A stretch of DNA of 11,205 nucleotides from Chloroflexota bacterium (lineage in GTDB: Bacteria; Chloroflexota; UBA4733): the NCBI GenBank assembly GCA_025980355.1, contig JAICXR010000071.1, positions 1 through 11,205 on the forward strand, read 5' to 3'. This document shows, piece by piece, positions 1 to 5,719 of the stretch. The notes beneath the pieces were generated by a model, which saw only the letters and a list, made by a program, of their open reading frames with translations, ran no database searches and was not told the origin of the DNA. Positions within the stretch are counted from its first letter, which is position 1. Every line of letters starts with the position of its first letter. Both the position numbers and the translations under genes were made by a program.

Positions 1-423
1 GATCACCTGCGCCGAGGCGACGACCGCATGGGCACGGACGGCAGCGACGACCTGCTCTTCGATGCCGGGGTAGGGAACGCCCTCCGGCACCTTGATCTCG
101 ATCTGGACGGCGCAACGATCCTGCGCCAGCGCCAGCAACTCTTCCAGCGTCGGGATCTGCTGTGCCTCGTAGGTCCCATCACCGAAATGGATGGCACAGT
201 TGAGGCGGCGGAGCTGCTCCAGCGTCATTGTGCCGATGCGCCCGCGACCCTCCGTCGTCCGGCTCACGTCCGGGTCGTGCATGAGCACCAGGTGGCCATC
301 GATGGTCCGGTGGACGTCACATTCGATGGCGTCCGCTCCGGCGGCGATCCCCGCCCGAAAGGCGGCCATGGAATTCTCCGGCGCGAGAGCGGCTCCGCCA
401 CGGTGCCCGACACAGATCGTCAT
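1..423 (-). CDS. Glycerophosphodiester phosphodiesterase family protein, C-terminus beyond window
   Basis: Hydrolyses glycerophosphodiesters to glycerol-3-phosphate and an alcohol, in phospholipid turnover. The visible 141 residues start at ATG 423 and run off position 1. They show the GDPD hallmarks in order: HRGG at residues 7-10 with PEN at 15-17, then E34-x-D36, then HD at 49-50, and the E-x-K of QIEIK (E109, K111). E34, D36 and E109 correspond to the metal ligands of the family, H7 and H49 to the acid/base histidines. There is no signal peptide, so a cytoplasmic enzyme is likely. An extended -10 sits about 48 bases upstream of the start, and the gene is divergent from the small membrane protein at 550. 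The family usually has about 230-260 residues, so roughly 100 are missing to the left. Family assignment is firm; substrate is unknown. Confidence 0.93.
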   Translation of the reverse strand, partial: MTICVGHRGGAALAPENSMAAFRAGIAAGADAIECDVHRTIDGHLVLMHDPDVSRTTEGRGRIGTMTLEQLRRLNCAIHFGDGTYEAQQIPTLEELLALAQDRCAVQIEIKVPEGVPYPGIEEQVVAAVRAHAVVASAQVI

Positions 424-470
424 CGCTTCGTGCTCCTCTGTTCATGTGAATTGCCGTCGCCCCCCGCAGA

Positions 471-479
471 ATGCTAGCA
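471..479 (-). promoter_or_regulatory. Extended -10 promoter of the phosphodiesterase gene
   Basis: On the minus strand this reads TGC followed by TAGCAT, an extended -10 of the housekeeping sigma type. No good -35 lies 16-18 bases upstream. Expected transcription start is near 464, giving a leader of about 40 bases before ATG 423. It lies 35 bases from the oppositely directed -10 at 515, so the two promoters are back to back and could interfere. The call is from sequence pattern only. Confidence 0.5.
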
Positions 480-511
480 CGCGGCGGCGCTCCGGCGACC
501 AGCGCCGGACG

Positions 512-520
512 TGCTACACT
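512..520 (+). promoter_or_regulatory. Extended -10 promoter of the small membrane protein gene
   Basis: The sequence is TGC followed by TACACT, an extended -10 without a recognisable -35. Predicted start of transcription is near 527, about 23 bases before the ATG at 550. It has the same TGC-TAnnnT form as the promoters at 471 and 10596. Confidence 0.5.
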
Positions 521-549
521 AGGCCCGCTGAGGGCGGCAGGGAGGGGAA

Positions 550-765
550 ATGGCAGGGATCAAGCAGTTTTTCCAGGCGCATCCGTTCCTGGTCGCCTGG
601 ATCTTCCTGGCGATCGGCATGGTCGCCATCCTCCTCTGGACCAGCAGCGACGCCCACCTCCTGCCCCGCCAGTTGGCCTTCCTCGTCTTCACCACGATCT
701 TGCTGGCCGGCGCCTGCGTCTGGATCATCAGTTGGGAAGAGCCGCTGTCGAGCGACCGGCCGTAA
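550..765 (+). CDS. Small two-helix membrane protein of unknown function
   Basis: Not recognised as a named family. The 71-residue product has two hydrophobic segments, about residues 11-30 and 41-62, separated by a short polar stretch (SSDAHLLPRQ). This suggests a helical hairpin in the cytoplasmic membrane with short tails. The C-terminus is acidic then basic (EEPLSSDRP). The start is supported by a GGAGGGG Shine-Dalgarno sequence just upstream of ATG 550 and by an extended -10 at 512-520. The gene ends 15 bases before the stop of the convergent peptide-binding protein. A good ribosome site, a promoter and a clean two-helix pattern make it a likely real gene; nothing indicates its role. Confidence 0.75.
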   Translation: MAGIKQFFQAHPFLVAWIFLAIGMVAILLWTSSDAHLLPRQLAFLVFTTILLAGACVWIISWEEPLSSDRP

Positions 766-780
766 ACCGTCAGCGTCGCC

Positions 781-2448
781 TCATGACGCCGCCCGCCAGG
801 CTGCCGCGTCGCGCAGGATGTCGGACGGGTCGTTGAGCGTGCCGATCGCCAGGCGTACCCCGGCGACGGCGTAGCCGACCGTCGGCACGTAGAGCGGTAT
901 GGCCGGCACCTCGTCGGCGAAGCGCTGGGCGAAGCGAACGTAGCCGGTCTGCCGCGTATCCGGACTCGGTGCGCGCGTGGCGTCGACCGCCGCATCGGCC
1001 AGGGGATCGGACCACCCGCTGATGTTCAGCGCCCCGCCGGTGTGCCAGAGATCGGCCAGGTCGGGAAGGACGCCCCGTTGTTGCACGCCCAGCAGCGCCG
1101 CTTGGTAGTGGCCGGGGACTGCGAAATCGCGCAGCAGCCCGTCGAGGCCGACCTTCTCCACGGTGGTCTTGACGCCGATCGCTTGCCAGTCGCCGGCGAC
1201 CGCTTGCGCCACGGCCAGTCGGGCCGGGTCGTCGTCCACCAGCAGCGTGATGGCCAGGGGAACGCCCTGCCGCGTCCGCCCGCCGCCGGACGCGGCCAGC
1301 CAGCCGGCGGCCTGCAGGTCCGCGCTGGCGGCGGCCGCGTCCGGGCCGGGAACGCCGGTGGCGTCGACCTCGGTGAAGCCGCCGGTAAGCGGGCCGCGCA
1401 ACGGCAGGGCGGCGCCGTGCAGCGGGCCGTTGATCAATGATTGCCGGTTGATCGCCAGGTTGAGCGCTTGCCGAACGCCAGGATCGGCGAGGGTACTGTC
1501 GTGCGTGTTCAGGAAGACGAAGACCGGGCGGGCCAGCGTCGCACGCACCGTTGCCGCCGTAGCGGCGCCGGTGCCCAGCACGGTGACGGTCCCCTGGCCG
1601 GGCGCTGCGACGGGCGGCGGTGCCGGCGTGCTCCCCGCCCCTCCCCCTACCATGCTGATTCGCAGCTGGCGTGGGGCCAGCTCGTAGGCGTCCGCCAGTT
1701 GCAGCGTCGCGGCCAGGCTACTGGCCGCGACCACGCGGTAGGCCCCGCTGCCGATCGGGCGGCTGCTAAACGGCAGGAGCGCCAGCGCATCGGCCGGCGT
1801 CGCCGCGAGGAGGTGCGCCGGCAGAATCGGCAGCGTCGCCAGATCCAGGATATCCGCGCCGAGCGTGGCCGGCACGGTCAGCACGATCGTCTCCGCATCG
1901 GGCGCGGCGACCCGGACGCCCTGCCAGGCGTTCCGCAGCGCCGGATCGACGGGACTGCCGGCGGCGTCGATGAGACCCAGGGTGTAGGCGACATCGGCCG
2001 ACGTGACGGCCGCCCCATCCTGCCAGCGCCGGTGCGGGTCCAGGTGGAAGATCCACGTCAGCCCATCCGCGCTCCCCCAGCTCGCCGCCAGGTCGGGCCG
2101 AAATTGGCCGTCGACTCCCGATGCCACCAGGCCGGAAAAGACCAGGGCGGCGACCGCTCGCGCCGGAGCGCTCGCGCTGAGGAGCGGGTTGAGCGTGTCC
2201 AGCACGCCCGGCAAGGTCACGGTTACGGAGGTGAGGACGGGACGCGGCGTCGCGGTTGGTGGCGGGATTACCGCCGTCGGTAGTGCCGTTGCGGTGGGCG
2301 CTGATACCGCGGTCGGGACCGGCGTCGCGAGCGCCGCCCGGCTGCACCCGGCGACCAGGATCGCCAGGGCCAGCGCCTGCAGCCCGACGATCGCCCGCCA
2401 GGGACGCCTCAGGAGACGACGCGGACCGTGAAGATGGACAGGGCGCAA
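781..2448 (-). CDS. Family 5 extracellular solute-binding lipoprotein (peptide/nickel ABC type)
   Basis: Lipid-anchored binding protein of the DppA/OppA family, expected outside the membrane to capture peptides or similar solutes. With the TTG start at 2448 (555 residues), a basic stretch and hydrophobic core lead to a lipobox (LVAGC, Cys 35). A Thr/Pro/Ala-rich linker follows, then the family core: a 'LDTLNPLL' segment, 'FRPDLAASW', 'WIFHLDPHRRWQDG' with 'SADVAYTL', and 'VRQALNLAINRQSLI'. The region where relatives usually have a GE(V/I)D-containing segment is instead a Gly/Pro-rich stretch, which is odd. The start is uncertain: no ATG or GTG lies near the signal peptide. Candidates are TTG 2448 and CTG 2412, both overlapping the end of secG, so translation is probably coupled. 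No permease or ATPase genes are visible. Family call firm, substrate unknown. Confidence 0.85.
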   Translation of the reverse strand: MRPVHLHGPRRLLRRPWRAIVGLQALALAILVAGCSRAALATPVPTAVSAPTATALPTAVIPPPTATPRPVLTSVTVTLPGVLDTLNPLLSASAPARAVAALVFSGLVASGVDGQFRPDLAASWGSADGLTWIFHLDPHRRWQDGAAVTSADVAYTLGLIDAAGSPVDPALRNAWQGVRVAAPDAETIVLTVPATLGADILDLATLPILPAHLLAATPADALALLPFSSRPIGSGAYRVVAASSLAATLQLADAYELAPRQLRISMVGGGAGSTPAPPPVAAPGQGTVTVLGTGAATAATVRATLARPVFVFLNTHDSTLADPGVRQALNLAINRQSLINGPLHGAALPLRGPLTGGFTEVDATGVPGPDAAAASADLQAAGWLAASGGGRTRQGVPLAITLLVDDDPARLAVAQAVAGDWQAIGVKTTVEKVGLDGLLRDFAVPGHYQAALLGVQQRGVLPDLADLWHTGGALNISGWSDPLADAAVDATRAPSPDTRQTGYVRFAQRFADEVPAIPLYVPTVGYAVAGVRLAIGTLNDPSDILRDAAAWRAAS

Positions 2449-2630
2449 AAGATGATCGCGACGGTAATCGTGATCTGGAAAATCACCCGCTCCGCGCCCC
2501 GCCTCGTGCGGATTACCGCGTTGTCCTGGCCGAACACCGAACCGAGGCCGCTGCCGCGCGCCTGGAGCAGCACCAGGGCGACTAATAGGATGCACACGAG
2601 GATCTGGATGACGTTGAGGTACGGTCCCAT
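2409..2630 (-). CDS. secG: Protein translocase subunit SecG
   Basis: Small partner of SecYE in the general protein export channel of the cytoplasmic membrane. The 73-residue product has the standard SecG layout: helix 1 at about residues 5-22 ('LNVIQILVCILLVALVLLQ'), a Gly/Ser loop with 'GSGLGSVFG' (the conserved G-x-G-S-x-F-G loop), and helix 2 at about 50-70. Start ATG 2630 is chosen because SecG proteins begin directly before helix 1, and AGGACAAGG lies upstream. An in-frame ATG at 2666 would add 12 basic residues and would sit almost at the predicted transcription start. The gene lies downstream of the ftsB-like gene and its stop overlaps the start region of the solute-binding lipoprotein. 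Confidence 0.92.
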   Translation of the reverse strand: MGPYLNVIQILVCILLVALVLLQARGSGLGSVFGQDNAVIRTRRGAERVIFQITITVAIIFCALSIFTVRVVS

Positions 2631-2675
2631 TGGGCGCCTTGTCCTGCCGGTGCGCGCCGTGCGCATTACCTGGAG

Positions 2676-2681
2676 ATTGTA
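2676..2681 (-). promoter_or_regulatory. -10 element (TACAAT) upstream of secG
   Basis: A near-consensus TACAAT on the minus strand lies in the 72-base gap between the ftsB-like stop (2703) and secG (2630). The predicted start of transcription near 2669 gives a leader of about 39 bases. The -35 is weak. This suggests secG and the lipoprotein gene can be transcribed separately from thpR-ftsB. Confidence 0.5.
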
Positions 2682-2702
2682 CCCGGTAGCGGGCGCCGGC
2701 GA

Positions 2703-3146
2703 TTATTTCGCCGCCGGTGGTCCCTGCGCGAACTGGGCCGGACTCGAAAAGAGCATGAACCAGCGCTTCCAGTCAGGCGTCGTCTCCGGTGTCGCGGCCT
2801 TCGGGACGGCCGGTGCAGTGACGGCGGGCGCGGGTGCAGCGGCGACGCCGCCGGCCGGGAGCGGCGCGATCTGGACGTGCACCACGTGGTCGCCCGGCTT
2901 CATCATGCCCAGTTGCTGACGCGCCACCTGTTCCGCGTAGGCCGGGGTCTGCTCGTAGGCCAACTGGCTACTCAAGGCCGCGTTTTGCTGCTTGATGGTG
3001 TCGACGTTGCCCTGGGCGTTCTCCAGTTGGACGGCCAGTACCTGATTGATCACCACCGCCCTGGACGTGCGCACCGCGAAATAGAGGGAGACGACAACGG
3101 CCAGGACCACGAAGACATGGCGGTAGGTGGGGCGGACGCCGCGCAT
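2703..3146 (-). CDS. FtsB/DivIC-like septum formation initiator
   Basis: Bitopic division protein; relatives join the FtsL/FtsQ-type subcomplex at the septum. The 147 residues contain a basic N-terminus, one membrane helix (about 10-26) and a coiled coil (about 30-65) rich in Gln, Asn and Leu. The family signature 'EQVARQQLGMMKPGD' follows at 72-86. After that comes an Ala/Pro-rich linker of about 25 residues and a C-terminal motif with W126 and W129 (DWKRWFMLF). The long tail is more than FtsB or DivIC of model bacteria carry, and I recall similar Trp-rich ends in Chloroflexota proteins, unverified. ATG 3146 overlaps the thpR stop as TGATG, so translation is probably coupled. A longer upstream reading would lie inside thpR and is rejected. 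Confidence 0.85.
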   Translation of the reverse strand: MRGVRPTYRHVFVVLAVVVSLYFAVRTSRAVVINQVLAVQLENAQGNVDTIKQQNAALSSQLAYEQTPAYAEQVARQQLGMMKPGDHVVHVQIAPLPAGGVAAAPAPAVTAPAVPKAATPETTPDWKRWFMLFSSPAQFAQGPPAAK

Positions 3147-3769
3147 CACCTCGGCGCGCCGAGCGCCGCCTCCGCCAGCACCGTGTAGCGGGCACCATCG
3201 GGGAAGAGGTCGCTGCGCAGCAGGCAGATGGCCGGTGCCGGAAAGCCGCCCGCCCCGGGCCACTGGCGCGCGTGCAGCGCGGCGGCGATGGCCGCCGCCT
3301 GACCGCGCAGGAGCGGCGGTCGCAGCCGGCCCAGACTGACGTGCGGATGGTACTGACGCTCGTCCAGGGCGTACCCCGCCTCCCGAAGCGCCTCCGTCAC
3401 CTGCGTGTGTACCGCCTGGAGGGCGCCGCGCGCGTCCTGCACGGCGGCGGCGATCACGATGGGGTGCCGGCCGGGAGGAAACAGCTCCGGCTGGAGCAAC
3501 GTCAGCGGGATCGGACGATGTTCCCTCGCGACGCTCGCCACGGCGGGCCAGGCCGCCGCCAACTGCCGGTGCGGCGTCTCGCCCAGGAAGGCGAGGGTCA
3601 GGTGGAGTCCTTCCGGCGCTTGCCAGCGCACCGGCAAGGCTTGGAGGTCGGCGTCGCTGCGCAAGGCTTCCAGGGTGGCCACCGCCGACGGGACGAGCAC
3701 CGCGAGGAAGGCTCGCACGACGCCGGTGCCGCTAAGTTCCAATCCCGGGCGCTCCACCGCTGCGGCCAT
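3146..3769 (-). CDS. thpR: RNA 2',3'-cyclic phosphodiesterase (2H family, ThpR)
   Basis: Opens 2',3'-cyclic phosphates to 2'-phosphates on RNA ends; related to archaeal and bacterial 2'-5' RNA ligases (LigT). The 207-residue product has both catalytic H-x-T/S-x motifs: HLTL at 56-59 followed by AFLGE, and HVSL at 143-146 followed by GRL, with 'FPPGRHP' between them as is typical. ATG 3769 is chosen because AGGAGG lies a few bases upstream; it gives about 18 extra residues before the usual beginning (RAFLAV), so a GTG start nearer residue 18 is possible. The family is usually about 180-190 residues. The stop overlaps the next gene's ATG, tying it to the division gene. Confidence 0.92.
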   Translation of the reverse strand: MAAAVERPGLELSGTGVVRAFLAVLVPSAVATLEALRSDADLQALPVRWQAPEGLHLTLAFLGETPHRQLAAAWPAVASVAREHRPIPLTLLQPELFPPGRHPIVIAAAVQDARGALQAVHTQVTEALREAGYALDERQYHPHVSLGRLRPPLLRGQAAAIAAALHARQWPGAGGFPAPAICLLRSDLFPDGARYTVLAEAALGAPR

Positions 3770-3773
3770 CGTC

Positions 3774-3779
3774 CCTCCT
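3774..3779 (-). promoter_or_regulatory. Ribosome binding site fixing the thpR start
   Basis: A perfect AGGAGG lies 4 bases upstream of ATG 3769 on the minus strand. It decides between this start and longer in-frame readings that would extend into the gap before the metalloprotease gene. Confidence 0.7.
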
Positions 3780-3869
3780 GTCCTTGCCATCCCGAGGTCA
3801 AGGGTACGCCGCCCGGAACGACGCGGCGAAGTGGATAGCCATCTGGTCCCAGGGTCGATGCAGCCCGGC

Positions 3870-4406
3870 TCAGCGGCCGCCGCCCGGCCACTCACTCGGC
3901 GTCACATCCAGCGCGGCGACGTTGGGATCCTGCTCCATCGAACGTGGCATGAGGGATCCGGTTCGATAGCCGCCGGATGTCCGGGCCCGAGAGCGGGCGT
4001 AGCGGGCGTAATGGCTGTGCCAGGCGTGCAAGGACCAGTCCTGGTACACGGCGAGGGCGGGGCTCAGGCCACGCGCGTGGAGCTCGTGTTCGACGATCCC
4101 GCCGGCGTGCGGATCGTCATAGCGCCGTGGTAATGGGGAGCCGAAGCCGTGCCCGTAATGCACCATCTCGTGGGCAATGGTGATCACGCAGACCTCTTCC
4201 GGCGCCTCCAGGTGTTGCAGCAAGCGATTGATGCCAATGTGGCTGGAACGTCCGCTCTCCGAGAGCGCGATCCAACCAAGCCGGGTTTTTGACGGGCGGC
4301 AGTAGCCGATGTGGACGGTGTTCGCCACCGGAACATCGGAAAAGTGCCGATCCCAGAGCGTCGTCAGCGCGGTCTCCAGCCAGAGGTGCGTCCGGACCTG
4401 ATTCAT
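3870..4406 (-). CDS. SprT-like zinc metalloprotease-fold protein
   Basis: Probable metal-dependent peptidase or metal-binding protein of the SprT-like (HExxH) group; no specific substrate can be named. The 178 residues show a SprT-style lead-in ('LGWIALS', then 'HIGINRLL' at 56-63), the zinc motif HEMVH at 79-83, and then a run GHGFGSPLP. Next comes 'DPHAGGIVEHELHARGL' (98-114), which offers H100, H107 or H110 as the third ligand. No signal peptide or membrane helix is seen, so it is cytoplasmic. Start ATG 4406 has GAGGG just upstream. The C-terminus (about 130-178) is rich in Tyr, Arg and Ser and looks disordered. It lies upstream of thpR with a gap of about 100 bases and is divergent from the binding-protein operon. 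The protease activity is inference. Confidence 0.72.
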   Translation of the reverse strand: MNQVRTHLWLETALTTLWDRHFSDVPVANTVHIGYCRPSKTRLGWIALSESGRSSHIGINRLLQHLEAPEEVCVITIAHEMVHYGHGFGSPLPRRYDDPHAGGIVEHELHARGLSPALAVYQDWSLHAWHSHYARYARSRARTSGGYRTGSLMPRSMEQDPNVAALDVTPSEWPGGGR

Positions 4407-4654
4407 GCATCCCTCATCACGTGCGCGGCCTGTGTCTCAGACATCGACGCCGGCCTCGGCAAACCCGCCCTCATGATGGGGAACACCGCTGGCGGGATGG
4501 GAGCAAAGTACCACGTCACGGTTGTGTTCCGAGCCATCTGGGCCAGTAACAAGCATGCGTCAACACTGCTCCCCAGCCCGGCCACCGGCGGAAGGGACAG
4601 CAACGGCGGCGCAGCCGCCGTGCGGCGCGGTAGCCGCGTCGTTCCCGTGTGCCG
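4407..4654. other. Intergenic region between divergent genes, with a GC-rich dyad
   Basis: About 250 bases separate the metalloprotease and the binding-protein gene. I see no convincing gene. A 66-codon minus-strand reading exists but its product looks like unselected sequence. The notable element is the dyad at 4603-4621. A minus-strand promoter for the metalloprotease gene must lie here, but I could not pick one with confidence. Confidence 0.5.
4603..4621. repeat. Perfect 8-bp inverted repeat, possible operator
   Basis: ACGGCGGC, spacer GCA, then GCCGCCGT: a perfect dyad with a 3-base centre. It lies 34 bases upstream of the -10 at 4655, where a regulator could bind. As an RNA hairpin it would be stable but has no U-run. 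In sequence this GC-rich, chance occurrence is quite possible. Confidence 0.35.
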
Positions 4655-4660
4655 TACAGT
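4655..4660 (+). promoter_or_regulatory. -10 element (TACAGT) placing transcription start at the GTG codon
   Basis: TACAGT is followed 6 bases later by GTG 4667. Transcription would then begin at or next to the start codon, giving a leaderless mRNA. No Shine-Dalgarno sequence precedes this GTG, which fits. No good -35 is visible. Confidence 0.45.
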
Positions 4661-4666
4661 AATGGG

Positions 4667-5719
4667 GTGAAAATTCGGCGTTTCCTGTGGGTCTGCTGGC
4701 GAGTGCTCCGGTCCGGACAGTTGGCGGCGATGCTCCTCCTGGTCCTGCTTGGCGCGTCGCCCTTCATCTACCGGGCGCTGCCCTCCACGCGGTCGCTCAA
4801 ACTGACCAAAGTGGCGCTGCTGGTGGCCTTTTCCGGCCAGCTTCAGGCGCGCGGCAACGACCTTTACGCGGCGACGCAGTTAGCGGTGGAGCAGGCGAAC
4901 GCCGATGGCGGAGGACACTCGCTGGCAACGGTGAGCGCCCTGGACGATCGGGCGCAGCCCCAGGTGGCCGCCGACCAGGCGCGCGGCGTCGCCGCCGATC
5001 CGGCGATTGGCGCGGTGCTGTGCTGCAGCACCAGCGGCGCCGAGCAGGCGGTGGCCGCCCTGCTGCCGGCGCGCGAGCCGCTCCTGTCCGTCCTCCCAGT
5101 AACGCAGGCCGTGGCCGGCGCGGAAGCGACGCTGGCGCGTCAGGAGTTCGGCGCCGGCTCGGTAATCCTGCTCAGCGACGAGACGATCCCCCAGGACGCC
5201 CGGGCCGGCGCCCTCCAGGTCCGATTCCAGTCCGTTGGCGACGCCGTCGACGTCGTGCCGCTGGATTTCGCCGCGGGCAGCCAGCCCGACGTGGTCGCCA
5301 GCGTGGTGGCGCAGCACGCGCCGGCCCTCGTCGTGCTGGACATGGATTACCCCGCCGCGGCGGCCATGGGCGCCGCTTTGCGCGCCGCAGGCGTGACCGC
5401 TCCGCTCCTCGGCGACGACCGGCTCGATGGGGCGCCGGCAGCGGCGCTGCTCGGCAACCTCGGCCCCGTGTGGTACATCGCCGCCGACCGGGCCGCCCTA
5501 CTCCGTCAGACGCCAGACACCTTTACCGGGGTGTTCGATCGGTTGCGCGGACATCCGCCGTCCGGACGTGACACCCTGGCCTATCTCCAGGCTCGGGCCG
5601 CCGTCCACGACGGCGTGTCGCCCGTGCAGGTGGGTCGTCTCCCGCTCGTCCTCTACCAGATGACGCCCGGCGCCTACCCCGGCCGGGCCGTCGCGACGGC
5701 GGGGAACGGCGTACCGTGA
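4667..5719 (+). CDS. Membrane-anchored type I periplasmic-binding-fold protein (Leu/Ile/Val-binding type)
   Basis: Resembles the substrate-binding proteins of branched-chain amino acid ABC importers. With GTG 4667 the product has 350 residues: a basic N-terminus (KIRRFLWVCWRVLR), one hydrophobic segment (about 18-36) without lipobox, then the binding fold. The fold begins 'KVALLVAFSGQLQARG', followed by 'ATQLAVEQANADGG', 'DDRAQPQVAADQARGV' and 'CCSTSGAEQAV', where relatives bind the ligand backbone. The second lobe has 'LVVLDMDYPAAAAMGAALRAAG'. The uncleaved-looking anchor implies it stays tethered outside the membrane. An earlier in-frame GTG at 4649 overlaps the -10 and is rejected. The gene overlaps the downstream acetyltransferase by GTGA. 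No permease is nearby, so a sensory or accessory role is as likely as transport. Confidence 0.8.
   Translation: MKIRRFLWVCWRVLRSGQLAAMLLLVLLGASPFIYRALPSTRSLKLTKVALLVAFSGQLQARGNDLYAATQLAVEQANADGGGHSLATVSALDDRAQPQVAADQARGVAADPAIGAVLCCSTSGAEQAVAALLPAREPLLSVLPVTQAVAGAEATLARQEFGAGSVILLSDETIPQDARAGALQVRFQSVGDAVDVVPLDFAAGSQPDVVASVVAQHAPALVVLDMDYPAAAAMGAALRAAGVTAPLLGDDRLDGAPAAALLGNLGPVWYIAADRAALLRQTPDTFTGVFDRLRGHPPSGRDTLAYLQARAAVHDGVSPVQVGRLPLVLYQMTPGAYPGRAVATAGNGVP

Noticed and set aside
1042..2283. Long plus-strand open readings opposite the peptide-binding lipoprotein gene
   Set aside because: They are Arg/Gly/Ala-rich antisense readings caused by high GC content; the minus strand encodes a recognisable family 5 binding protein throughout.
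4403..4603. 66-codon minus-strand reading in the gap before the binding-protein gene
   Set aside because: It overlaps the start of the metalloprotease gene in another frame, has no good ribosome site, and its product shows no domain-like pattern.
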